Assembly (NCBI GenBank): GCA_033220425.1
Contig: CM065651.1
Location: 1,488,001 to 1,552,000, forward strand
Length of the DNA: 64,000 bases
Source: Lepraria neglecta
Lineage: Eukaryota > Ascomycota > Lecanoromycetes > Lecanorales > Stereocaulaceae
Direction: 5' to 3'
Of the stretch, positions 51,265-61,583 are shown one piece after another. Position numbers and translations under genes: made by a program. The notes under the pieces were generated by a model, which worked only from the letters and a program-made list of their open reading frames with translations, had not been told where the DNA came from and did not search any database. Within the stretch, counting starts at the first letter, position 1. Every line of letters begins with the position of its first letter.

Positions 51265-51357
51265 AAACCCGAGTTAGATACTACTCGGATAGTATAAAAC
51301 CTGAGTTAGACACTACTTAGGTAGTATAAAACCTAAGTTAGATACTAATCGGACAAG
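51265..51357. repeat. Subterminal tandem repeats of the Plavaka-type element
   Basis: Nearly three units of about 33 bp follow one another, each with GAGTTAGA(T/C)ACTAnTCGGnTAGTATAAAACC or a RIP variant. The GAGTTAGA and CTCGG parts echo the TCCGAGT motifs at 40,340-40,400, 42,300-42,420 and 44,920-44,960. Repeats of this kind near transposon ends commonly bind transposase. Confidence 0.65.
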
Positions 51358-51860
51358 GGCAAAAAAGGGCGAAATATATACGCCCCTAATCTACTAGAGT
51401 TTTGCTAGGTACCGCTAATAGTTTAGTAACTAGGCGTCGTAACTCTCTATCTTAGTTATTTACTCGAATTATAAGGAGTAGAAGATATAGTCGGATTAGC
51501 GGATAATAGATTATTATAGAATTAAGGAAAGTATAGTTAAATAACCCGTAAAGAAGTTGAAGAAGGATTAGTATAAATATAAGTTAAACTTATATTAATA
51601 TTACTAATAACGAGCTTTTATATACTAAAGGAGCTATCGGTAGTAGCTATATTTTAAACGGATTATATATATAGAAGACTTTATTTAGATTCGACTATCT
51701 ACTTACATTTTATATAGAAGATATATAGCTACTAATTAGTAGAAATATATAGACTATATAAGAATTAATCAATGAAAATAAAAGAAAACTGGTAGCTATA
51801 TATTAGTAGCGTTATATTATTAATTGAGCTAATAGCTAGCTAAATATATAATAGATATAC

Positions 51861-51940
51861 TAATTGGTTAGATATTATACTAATAGTAATATCTAATTGC
51901 TAATTGGTTATATATTATACTAATAGCAATATCTAATTGC
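51861..51940. repeat. Two-unit 40-bp AT-rich tandem repeat with internal palindromes
   Basis: Units 51,861-51,900 and 51,901-51,940 differ at only two positions. Each holds an imperfect inverted repeat (AGATATTATACTA / TAGTAATATCT). It lies next to the right boundary of the RIPed block. Confidence 0.85.
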
Positions 51941-52380
51941 TAACTAACCTAATATCGTTAAATTAGTAGTATTAAGTTACAGATCGAGCTGATTTGATAC
52001 TATTAGTAATATTGAGTTACTAATTCCGCTAAACGTAACTGTTAGCCCTATCGGCGCGCTCGGTAACTCGGGATTTCCCAGCAACTTTTGGGAAAGCGCG
52101 ATGACGAGTATATAGGCTTTACATCGCCAGTCAACGATGGAGATTCTATATACTACAAGTTAGTGCCCGTAATCTTCACAGAAGATTACCGTAAAACCTA
52201 CTATATCTCGCTTATTTTATACTCGATTTAGAATATTTAAACGGAATTAGAAAGCCCTCTATTTATAGTATATTTTATATACATAAAGTTAAGCCCTAAT
52301 CCTAATAGGGCAAAACTTATTAAGGATTTAGTATATTAGTGCGTCGGGGGCGGCTGCGGGGGTAGCTTCAGGGAAGTCCG
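51941..52380. other. Transition from RIPed to normal sequence
   Basis: TA richness falls and CA/TG return by about 52,330, with a mixed patch near 52,050-52,190. No gene is seen. Confidence 0.5.
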
Positions 52381-52429
52381 CAGGCAAAAACATGTTTTTT
52401 GAGCTTTCCTTAGCCAAACCTTAGCCAAA

Positions 52430-53010
52430 TTTCAAAATTCGAACGGCCTTGGAAAGCGCATGCCTGGTTCCAAAACTTATGAAATTATGATGATATCATA
52501 TGACGTATGTGGCGCGGGGCATTGCTGCGAAGAAGTTGCGGTGCGCATTCAACTTTTGATGTTCCAGGGTCCGGGGGTGCCAAGCTCAGTGCTTGGCATC
52601 TGGTACCGCCTGTAAAACATGGCGAAAACGCTTCTTTTGCTCATAACTTTTGCGCAAATGGACCGATTTTGAAAATTTCGACGGTGTTGGAAAGCGCATG
52701 CTTGGTTCCAAAACTGATGAAATCATCTCGATATCATATGACGTATGTGGCGCGGGGAAGTACTGCAAAGAAGTTACGGTGCGCATTCAGCTCAATGCTT
52801 GGCATTTGCCACCGAGCTCGCGGTGCTAGCAAAACATGGCGAAAACGCTTCTTTTGCTCATAACTATTGCGCAAATAGGCCGATTCTAAAAATTCTTGAT
52901 GCGCAAGCAAGCTAATGATTGACTTTAAAACTTATGAAATCATCTCGATATCATATGACGTATGTGGCGCGGGGCATTACTGCGAAGAAGTACGCAGCGT
53001 ATTCAAGTTT
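52430..53010. repeat. Three-unit satellite, period about 217-239 bp
   Basis: The block ATATCATATGACGTATGTGG recurs at about 52,494, 52,733 and 52,950, each followed by CGCGGGG and GCGAAGAAGT-like sequence. Between units are shared GCAAAACATGGCGAAAACGC and CTTTTGCTCATAACT blocks. Open frames across it (52,507-52,863) are by-products of the repeat; the unit has CATATGACGTATG, a near-palindrome. Confidence 0.85.
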
Positions 53011-53486
53011 TGGTGGTTGAAGGCGCTAGCCGAGAGAGGAAATGCAGCTCTAAAGGGATGTTCTGATTGGCTGCAAGTGCGGAATTGCTCCGAATATCGC
53101 GATAATCTGTTATTAGAAGAAAGATCAAGGGCCGGCCTAGAGTTAAGTTATAGGGATAGAGTAGACGATAATATGGAATCTAAGGAAGGAAGGCTATATA
53201 GGCGCGACGAGGATCTATATAGGTGGGCGGCTGCGGTAGCCCCTAAGCTAGGCCCAATAGGGCTAGTAGTGGAAGACTATAGAAGGTCAGACCAGGGCCG
53301 TAACAGTTTGGTTAAGGTATTAAGCTTTCTATAATCGACGCAAAAGCGTAATACTCTATTCGGTTTTATAGCGAATAGCACTAGCTGTTAAGGTACGTTC
53401 CAGACTAGGTCTTGGGGTGTAGTAAATAGGATATTAATACTAAAGAGCTATCTATAGTTGGCAGACCGCAGGTTCAGGAGGTGCTG
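53011..53486. other. Spacer between the satellite and the 2.7-kb inverted-repeat element
   Basis: A plus-strand frame continues from the satellite to 53,334 with a charged C-terminal part, but no domain is recognised. Confidence 0.35.
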
Positions 53487-53800
53487 TTGCATATTAGGCA
53501 CGGCAGTACCATATATACAATAATTACCGCTCATCAGGAAGTGTGCGCTTTTTGGTATAGCGGTAATTGCAACAGGTACTTAAGATGTGCCAAGGCGCTA
53601 GGCCTAATACGGTTGCACTGGCCTCAGGTGTAGTTCGTAACAATACTCCCGTTGCTATAGCGGTCGAAAGAATCGCCGATAAGGCGGATAAGATGGTATT
53701 AATATATAATACCGAGCTAAATCGTTAGCGGAAGAACCTCCCTCGGTCTATTAATACAAGTAGGCAAGTATTTAGCAAAATCGTGCCATACGATCAATAT

Positions 53801-54130
53801 TGTTATGAGCATACCCAGTGTTGCCTGCCAGCAAGCCAAGCCACTATGCCCTATCGGGCCTAGTACGCACACTGCGGTCTACTTATGCTCGCTCACCACT
53901 GTATCTGGCCTCTTTAGCTAGTTATTTTAGTCAAATAGCACCTATATTGATCGATAACTATGCGGTCTCTAACAAATATAGGTGTATTGATAAGAGAACT
54001 AACTAAGGATTAAAAGTATAGGTGTTGCAAATATAAGTAAAGGGACTAATGCGCTAAACCCAACAGGGTTGCTGACTCAGGCGGCCGCTAGCAGTGCAGT
54101 TGGATATGGCAGTTGGGTATGCTCATAACA
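53801..54130. mobile_element. 330-bp insert with 17-bp inverted ends (MITE or solo LTR)
   Basis: The ends are TGTTATGAGCATACCCA (53,801-53,817) and its exact inverse (54,114-54,130). TG...CA ends and the length would suit a solo LTR; the long perfect inversion suits a MITE better. No convincing target duplication is visible. It interrupts the coding-like sequence of the 2.7-kb element. Confidence 0.5.
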
Positions 54131-54309
54131 TTTAGTCCTTCGGGAATAGTTTACCGCGAAGAAGTGGTATTAAGACCTTAAGGACGGCAAACCGAAGGCT
54201 GATAATCCACCGGAGGGCGGATGCTGCCAAAAGGGGTGTGATTTGCTAAAGCAGTATAGCTTACCCTGTAAATGCTAGCTGTTTAACTGTATCCCTGAGG
54301 TAATACCAA

Positions 54310-55460
54310 TACTACTTTCGCTTATACATCCGCGTTGGCTTTTTGAACCCCCGGAGGTAGTAGTTAGGTAGAAGATAACGTTTGATCCTACTATCACAGC
54401 CACCGACTACTATACTATAACGGGGACTAATGACCTGGATAGGGCCGAAAGCAGTAGCAGTAGTGACGGCGAACCCGGACTATCATATACAAGACCTCCT
54501 CCGCCAGGTGATAGGTTCGAAAGAAGGGGGTTAACCCTACTAGAAAACACTGCTATTCAGTTATATGATTTTCATAAGTAGATTTCTCAGGCCCACCTTA
54601 GCGAATTATATACTGCTGAGGTTGACAAACACCTGAACAAGTTTAATGAGGTATTTACGAAGGAATACACTTAAGGAAATACGTTGCCAACGGCTGTTTC
54701 AGACGTAAAGAAGAGGGAAGAAGATCTGAAGTATGAAAAGGGTGGTAGTCGGCGGCGAGCATATACCGGGCGGGAGGTAGCTGAGGTTGAAGAAAACGAG
54801 GCACGCCGACGACGTCGTGCCGCATCAATTGAGGCGAAACGGGTGGCTAGGTATACAGAGACCATGGAGCAAGAACAGCCCCAGCAGTCAAATTTTAGTA
54901 CCGGGGAAGCCGGGGAAGCCGGAGAACCCGTACAAGATCTGGAGGTAGACGGTATAGATAGCGACAGTAATATCTAATTTCTTGGTATACAACCTACCTA
55001 GGATCGTTAACAACTACCCTCTGACGACGATATCCAACCCGTAAGCTAATCAGCTAAGGGTAAAGGACGCCGAGTATCCTTTTCTTCCGACTTAGAATAT
55101 AACCTCTTAGATGATGTTTTCCAAAATATTGACGATTTTAACCCTGTTGCTCCCAGTGCCCCGCCACTTATCTCTATACCCGAACGGCGATCCCAGCAGC
55201 TTACGCTGTCTTAATTACCTTCTCAATTACGTGTTCCCACCTCCTCAGCAGCGACAGAGACCCGGGGTGCACGTGGGGTGCAGCGGAAGAAGACTAAGGT
55301 CCAGGAAAGGGTAGAATCGGCACGCCATAACGCGGAGGATAAGGCGGAAAGGGTAGTAAAAAGGGCGGCAGCGGCGGCGAAGAAGGAGGTAAAGAGGAAG
55401 GCACCAAGAAAGGAAGACGTATCACAGTTAGCAGAGTTATTAGGGTTATCGCTATAGACT
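54310..55460 (+). pseudogene. Basic coiled-coil-type reading frame inside the 2.7-kb element, broken
   Basis: Plus-strand coding-like sequence with in-frame stops at several places. The best piece (54,684-54,977) has a Lys/Arg/Glu-rich stretch with Arg-Arg-Arg-Arg-Ala-Ala near residue 44 and an acidic end; the next piece (about 55,025-55,455) has a Ser/Pro-rich part, then a helical Ala/Lys/Glu run ending Leu-Ala-Glu-Leu-Leu-Gly-Leu. Composition is like the C-terminal tail of some fungal Tc1/pogo transposases, but no catalytic domain can be placed, so function is unknown. Confidence 0.35.
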
Positions 55461-55581
55461 ATATAGGTAGATAACTTATTAAGAAGTATAGAAGCCTGCT
55501 ACCCCACCCTAAGCTTCGGCGCCCGCGGTCTGGCGACAGCGAGGTCTTATGGTAGCGACAGTAACATATAGAGAGGTCGCC

Positions 55582-55652
<71 letters not shown>
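55582..55652. repeat. (AGT)n microsatellite, about 24 units
   Basis: 71 bp of uninterrupted AGT repeats. Long Thr or Leu runs in minus-strand frames here come only from this repeat. Confidence 0.97.
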
Positions 55653-55754
55653 GCGTAGGCGGCAGCAATGTATGTGGCGCCGTGCTAACAATTTAGCGGT
55701 GCAGGGGACTGCCAACTAGTGCCTGAGGGTGACTGTCCCGATGCAACCTGTAGA

Positions 55755-55786
55755 ACACATGGAACTCCATATGGAGTTCTATGTGT
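55755..55786. repeat. 32-bp palindrome
   Basis: ACACATGGAACTCCAT followed by ATGGAGTTCTATGTGT, an inverted repeat with no spacer and one mismatch. It lies inside the 2.7-kb element, away from any coding frame. Confidence 0.85.
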
Positions 55787-56181
55787 CCGGGTGTTAGGAT
55801 ACAGAAGCAGATCATCTACTACCAATTTCTGATAGTAAGGTAGTGTGCTGAAATGGCAATGGATCCGAATTCGAGCGAATAATATGAAATTATGTTCTGT
55901 TCGTAAAGAGCTGACCAAGCTATGATAAGCTCGATGAGATCCCTGCATACTGTGCTGTCACCCCTCGGCCTTTTCACAGCCTCTCTTTCCAGGTAATAAC
56001 ATGCCTACTAACCCGCTCTCGAAGTGGTCCGAGGCTCAGCACCCTGAGGTTCGACTGTGCTGACTTGTCAGTTACTTAAGTAATTGCCAGGTATTGTTGC
56101 AATTACCACTACACCAAAAAGCGCACACTTCCTGATGAGTGGTGATTCTGTATGTATGGTACTGCCGTGCCTAATATGCAA

Positions 56182-56840
56182 TAGATATAATATATTTGAG
56201 AGGCTTCGGCACTCTAAGCCCACAGCGTGGCACCCTCTGGGGGCTACCGCCAGCTTGTTTACGCCTATAATCTGTGCTCTCTTCACCAAATGACATCAAA
56301 ATAGCGGCCGAGCTCCGCAGTTGTGAAAGCATAGCCTGTGCTGAAATTTATCATGATGCTAAGTAGGAGCATAGATTATGTTTGTAATGAGCTACGTCTG
56401 AACAGTGGTAGATGATCCGGATGCGGCGCCTGTCATGGTACCTCCAATATTTATAGTGGCGCTTGACATCAGGAATAGACAAAATGGAACCTAGATCCAT
56501 CCGTTCTGTTCCATCAGCTAGATAAGCATATAATGGTACCTACTTTAATATTCATCGTTTGTCCGACTTGTCACTCGTGGTCTAACCCTTACTCGACGTT
56601 TATATTTGCCTAAGTACGAACTTGAAGCAGCGGACTAGTCTCGTCACTTTCGTGCAGGTTGTCAGTAGTGGCTTCGTTACTGTTGACGTGGTCATTGGTC
56701 TCGCCACTATTGTCCGTGTCGTGATTTCGATAGACGAAGAAGGTATGAACGCAATTTACGATGAAAAGAACGCTGTTTTACACGCATCAGCATTACTTAA
56801 AGGCAAGTAGTTATCGCCGGCTACGGAAAGTAGTAGCAAC
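56182..56840. other. Intergenic stretch; no gene supported
   Basis: This is the region between the 2.7-kb element and the stop codon of the small membrane-protein gene. Plus-strand frames (for example 56,622-56,810) lack support. Confidence 0.45.
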
Positions 56841-57283
56841 TCACAGCACAATAATGAGTACCCCTGTCGACCCTCGTAACAAAGATTCTTCTTCCGGGGA
56901 GGAGGTATTGAGCGAAAATCCAAAAACGACCAGAACGATAACCATCCATAGCACGAGCTTAGTGCACTGAAAGACGAAGTAACCGAAGGGTTGGAGATTG
57001 TAAGGACGATGGAAACACAGGATGCACTCGATGCAGCTAAGGATCAGGACAGCTGCTCCGAAGAGTTCTCCCACTAGCAAAGCACTATACATCGTTGTTA
57101 TTTACCGCCTTAGCCGATCGAAAGTAGCCTGTAACACATGGAAACGCACCTTAGTAGTGGTCCTTGCAGTCTGGTTTTCCCACTAAACAATGCGGCGATC
57201 AAGCCTGTAACAATCATGATAGTAATCACAAGGATTGACAGGGTAAATTGGAAGAGGATGCCGATAAATCTTTCGATCGGCAT
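56841..57283 (-). CDS. Small integral membrane protein, two exons
   Basis: Exon 1 is 57,283-57,150 and exon 2 is 57,084-56,841, joined through a 65-bp GT-AG intron (57,149-57,085; donor GTGCGT, CTAAG branch-like site, acceptor ATAG). The product is 125 residues. The first segment from Met is short, then a long hydrophobic stretch (about residues 7-33), a second (about 45-70) with Cys-Ile-Glu-Cys-Ile-Leu-Cys, a third (about 90-108) around Leu-Trp-Met-Val-Ile-Val-Leu-Val-Val, then a Ser/Glu-rich loop and a short hydrophobic end. It may be a MARVEL-like tetraspan relative, but no family motif is firm. A clean intron and uniform hydrophobic helices support a real gene. The upstream limit is the first in-frame ATG. 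Confidence 0.6.
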
Positions 57284-57992
57284 TTTGTAGACCTAAGGAA
57301 CAGTTCGAAATAGCTTTCAGTGGTGAAAGTGTCGTTCCAAGACGTAGTCTAATAGATTGAGGCTTTAAGATGTAGAATGTCTGGTGGCAGGAAATACTCC
57401 TAAGAAGCTTGGTCAACCCTGGTCAGGACTTTTGAGATGTCTTGATTCTCTGTGTCTTGTAAGGTTCTTTATAGCAATAGAAAAGGATTGAGGAGTATCT
57501 TGCAACAAGAGCAATTGATGTAGCTGGCTAGGAGGGAGATGATAAGGTAGCTCGGGTAGGTGTTGGATGAACGCCAAGGCACTAAGGCACCAAGGCACCT
57601 ATCTAGGCAGCAGCGGTCTCGGCGGCATAGGTGGCTTCTATGAATTCGCTCGAGTCCTCCAGGAAGATTGGCTTTGAGGCCCATGAAACAATCGAGACTC
57701 AAAACGAGACGCATAGCGTTTGGGCCGCAGTAATCGAAATAACATCGATGTTTCATGGCATTTCCTAAAATAAATCAACAACACGAAAGTGTTACGGGTC
57801 ATCGAATAATTCGTTGGCACTTTCCCTAATGCTCTTAGATTTCCAGTGCTCCAACATAACCGTCGACTCACCACAACTTCTACCATGTGCGCTACTTTCG
57901 ATATAATACGGCGCCTTTCTTATGGCACTCTTCCCATGTTAATCGATTCCTTCGGAGACCGTGGAATTGTTCTAGTTTGTAAAAGCACTCCG
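57284..57992. other. Intergenic stretch; no gene supported
   Basis: Overlapping short frames exist on both strands (57,413-57,886 minus; 57,846-58,115 plus) without domains. This probably holds the 3' region of the large secreted-protein gene and the promoter of the small membrane-protein gene. Confidence 0.45.
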
Positions 57993-60900
57993 TTACAACC
58001 TCACTCCTATCCGCAAAATATCCCTCGTTTCCAATACAGAGCACCTTATCTGCCACAGTACCATGTTCTTGAGTCTCCTCTTCTTCGGTCTGGCAACCGG
58101 CTTTCCAGCCGATGAATCGAATGTTAGTGGACTTTCCAGGCTTGAAATCACCCCTTTAGTCCAGAATGCCTCTTCGGCAGCGTATGAATGGCTTGGCATT
58201 TTATAATGGACTGCCCTCGGAGATTCGTATGCGACCGGGGATATCAGTAGTGATTTATTAAAGTTGTCAAGAAGTGGAACCAGCCTTGTTGGACTGAACC
58301 AAGGCGCGCCATCCGTCATGCAGTTGAGACTTGTTGCTGAAGCTGAGGAAGTAGGGAAAGGTGCGCCACTCGTGGCTCCGGACAACGCACTGAGTGTAAC
58401 CCAATGCGTTGCGTCTGGGTCTGGGGCTGTACTGAATGTCATGTCTACACCGCTCAATTCTGTGCTTGCCTGAATCAAACTCGACGGGATTTGGCACGCA
58501 GGGCCGTTGCCGCGCTTACGGTGTGAATTATAGTTCGAAAAGTCGGTGATAAGCTGGTTTGCCTCGGCAGCCCAATATTTCTGCCACACGTAGTTGGGCC
58601 GGTCTTCAACCCATAATCGAAACATAGCCTGCTGGTACACATTGCATGGATTGTTGTTATCCGCAACCATAGCCTGGAAGGGATCATACTGGAAGAGGAT
58701 CTTTCCACTCGCAGTGTTCGTCTGATCGTTCAGGCTAGGCCTGGGCTGATAATCGATGATTATCGGAGGAGCGGCGGGGAAGAGGGTGTTAAGCACACTT
58801 TTGATTTGATTCACCTCTGGTTCGTATCTCCATGATCCTGCGACTCCAGAAAAATCCCTGGGAGTCACAATAGCCCACACCGGTCTTTGAGGGGCATCAA
58901 ATTCACCCCCAGCCACTGCGAATTGCCTTAGACCAGAAATATCGCGTCCGCCATTTTGTACCTGGTTGATCACCTGATCGTTGAAGTTGACAATGTCTGG
59001 AGCAGTTCTTGGTTGACCCCAATTTTCCTGTGTGGCTCGAAAGGAAGGGATTTCCCAGAAATGTGATATCCACATTCCCGCCTGAGATACAACGACCACC
59101 GAAGTACAGCCAAAGAGCCCATGGACTGCTGCATCGTAGCGTTGGTTTCCGAGTCCTCTGGCGAATCCTGTGGAGGGACCTCCATTTGTGCCGTGAATAT
59201 CAAGCCATTCAGCAAAGCTGTACTCGGAGAGCAAGAAGTTCATGACGTTGCCGCCATAATCTGCTGGGGTTCTCAAAGTGCGTTTATTCAAACTCTTTCC
59301 GGGCGGCTTCAGTGTACGATGGCTTAATCCACGTCTAGGCATCTTCAATTTAAACTTCGTGGGATTTTCATTACAAGTTGCACAATCCGGCGAGCAAGGT
59401 TGGCCAGAAGCTGTGGAAGAGGGGGAACTCGAGCTCGACGAGCTCGATGAAGTCGTCCCACTTGTGATGGTTGTTGATGGAGTTGATGTGCCTTGCGACT
59501 CCTGTGACTTTGAGTTTTTGTCATCGTCAGGATCACTGGGTTCCTCGGAACTCCCAGGGGTATTAGGATCTGTGGGGTCACTATCAGACCCACTACCACC
59601 GACGTCACCTCCACCTCCTGGTGGACAGAAAGGCCATATACATGAAGGGCCATGAATTCCGAATCCACCAGTGCCTCCGTTCCACCAGGTGCCACCAGGT
59701 CCGATGATGATAGCAGCGGCAGAAACGGTGAAAATGCTGCCGTCTTTATTGGTCTCTAACCTACATGCAAGTTAATTGGGCTCACGAATCCTTCAAATCT
59801 TAGTTTGACTTACATTGGGGTTGTGATTGTAGTAGGAGCTGTGATAGTGGATAGACTCTGAATTGTTTCTTTACTGTAGTGCAATTTCGTACCGCCAACG
59901 ATGATAGTAGTCTCGGACGGATTTGGGTCGTCGAGAGCTCCAGACGCTGAGGATTGAGCCGCAGCTGATGTAGTGACAGACGATGGTTGTCCAGTATTCG
60001 GTGCACTGGTGATGGTCGGTGAGCTGCTGGGCTGGGTGAGGGAAGCTGTATTTGTATTACCAGGCGGTATGGTAGAGGGGTTTAGTTGAGGAACCCCAGA
60101 TGGTGCCTGGCTGAGAGGCGTCCATGCCACCCCACCGGGGCCAATCACTAGAGTCTCTGTACTGGACTGAGCGCCTGTGATAGTTGAAGTTATTGTCGAA
60201 GCCAAAGAAGCAAGTGAAGAAATTGTCGTTGGCACAAATATTTCCGTGATTGTCTGCGACCCTACCGTGCCTGTGACGACTGTCTGGCTTGATGCTCCAG
60301 GTTGACTGCTAGCTTGGGGTTTTCCAGCAGCTGACGGCAGAGCTAATGGCGACGATATAGCAGGTGCGTTAGTGGGTTGATTGAAAGGCGTCCACCCAAC
60401 TCCAGAAGGTCCAACAACGACGGTCACAGTAGTGCCTTGAGAATTAACAACCGTCGTCGTGATGATACCCGTCACAGTTGTGAATTGCGTATAAGTTGTA
60501 GGTATAAAGGTCTCTGTAATCATCTGCCCTCCTGCCGTGCCCGTAACGACCGTTGCTCCCGGTGAGAGAGCCGGCGGAGGGGAAGTGGGACTGGAGTTCC
60601 CAGTCTCGGTTTTTCTATTAGGAGACGAATTCGGAGCACTGGCTCCCCCGCCATTTGAGCCGACCGAGCTTGGTGAGGATAGAATGACTGGTGGGCCGGT
60701 GGGACAGTTGTTTACGGTGAGTTGAGTCGTCCAGCTCACGCAGCCGATAGTCGTGCTACCGGAAACAGTTTCGGGCAACAGCGGGACGTTTATGCCTCCG
60801 CAATCTAATATGTGAGTGTTTAGACATGGAAAGGAGGTGTCATTCAGAGGTCTTACTGCAGTAATCAAATGGGCAGGCAGCGCCTGGGCCTAAGTCTTCT

Positions 60901-61082
60901 GAGATGACATATGCACATCCCTGGTCATCGTCAACACCGGCTTTGAATTGAGGGTGATAAGAACAGCTTACCGGTGTACCCCAGCGTCCCGGTACTCCTG
61001 ATACACTCGTAGGACCACAATCGCCAGCACTTTGTGCTCCTCCATGAACGACGAAGACGATTGCGACAAAGGCCGCAAGTAT
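57993..61082 (-). CDS. Large secreted Ser/Thr-rich mosaic protein, chitinase-tail-like, three exons
   Basis: Exons 61,082-60,857, 60,804-59,814 and 59,760-57,993 join in frame through two introns (60,856-60,805, 52 bp; 59,813-59,761, 53 bp), about 994 residues. Parts: a hydrophobic leader (Leu-Ala-Ala-Phe-Val-Ala-Ile-Val-Phe-Val-Val); a Cys-rich module (Asp-Tyr-Cys-Asn-Cys-Gly-Gly, then Val-Pro-Leu-Leu-Pro); two repeats with Thr-Val-Val-Thr-Gly-Thr...Ile-Thr-Glu and ending Gly-Val-x-Trp-Thr-Pro; Gly-Pro-Gly-Gly-Thr-Trp-Trp-Asn-Gly; a low-complexity Ser/Thr/Asp linker; and a C-terminal domain of about 400 residues with Tyr-Asp-Ala-Ala-Val-His-Gly-Leu-Phe-Gly-Cys and Trp-Ile-Ser-His-Phe-Trp-Glu. 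These modules resemble the long tails of some fungal GH18 chitinases, yet no GH18 domain is present. Exon 1 has no in-frame ATG: an upstream stop precedes, and ATA stands where Met would begin the leader. The protein is likely wall-associated or extracellular if expressed. Confidence 0.65.
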
Positions 61083-61583
61083 TGGAGAGAAAGACCGCGT
61101 GTTTGATGCGTGTTTTGGTAATTAGGTACTACTTGTGGAGAAACAAATTCCAGACACCGCAGCTCTGTCAGTAGCCCTTATACAACTTTCAGGAAGGCAG
61201 AGGATTCTCCTCAATGACTCTGAGTCGAAGCCCGACATTTTGGAATGTGAAACGCATATGTGCCACATGTTTGCATTATTGCGCCATGGAAGCTGAAGGA
61301 ATCGGTGCACAGCTCTAATCCTTGTTTTGCTGCAAGTCATCCATGAAGTTGAAGGGTGTAACCTCGATCGTTGAAAGCCAATGGGTTTTAGAAACGTGTT
61401 TTCGGAATCCGAAATGGTGTCATAGCCACCCTTGTACAAGGCGCCTGACATTTAAGGGCACGTGCCCAACCTAAGGCTGCTACGCATAATACGTTTCAGC
61501 AGAGACTTTTTCTTGAGCATCGAGAAATTGACTTGAAAGTATTGTGGCCTTAATTCGCCCCCATCCAAGCGCAGCTGGGGATA
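61083..61583. other. Intergenic stretch, promoter of the secreted-protein gene and 3' flank of the ankyrin gene
   Basis: A minus-strand open frame (61,451-61,122) shows no domain and no splice link to either neighbour. Confidence 0.4.

Larger units (their letters stand above)
44920..51800 (+). mobile_element. KDZ/Plavaka-type DNA transposon, RIPed
   Basis: The limits are approximate: a TCCGAGT-type motif patch and the start of the repeated left segment lie at about 44,920-45,050, and subterminal repeats and a TA-rich tail at 51,260-51,800. The left part (45,050-46,760) carries minus-strand coding remnants shared with 40,480-41,200; the right part carries the transposase on the plus strand, so the element seems divergently organised. 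No target duplication or terminal inverted repeat could be fixed, because RIP has altered both ends. Confidence 0.55.
53487..56181 (+). mobile_element. 2.7-kb element with 87-88-bp inverted repeats
   Basis: The sequence 53,487-53,574 and the inverse of 56,095-56,181 agree with only about half a dozen differences; outer ends read TTGCATATTAGGCACGGCAG. Outside these limits the similarity stops at once, as expected for element ends, but no target duplication is obvious. Inside, plus-strand frames (about 54,310-55,000 and 55,025-55,460) encode Lys/Arg/Glu-rich, coiled-coil-like stretches in a region with several in-frame stops. I do not recognise a transposase, so the superfamily is open. It contains the 330-bp inverted-end element and an (AGT)n microsatellite. 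Confidence 0.6.

Noticed and set aside
44920-51800. Large element as a Polinton or giant virus-like insertion
   Set aside because: The readable transposase matches the Plavaka/KDZ pattern; no capsid, polymerase or packaging gene is seen.
55459-55715. Frames with long Thr or Leu runs
   Set aside because: They are generated by the (AGT)n microsatellite.
58264-60725. Plus-strand frames across the secreted-protein gene
   Set aside because: They are antisense to well-supported exons and have no domain of their own.
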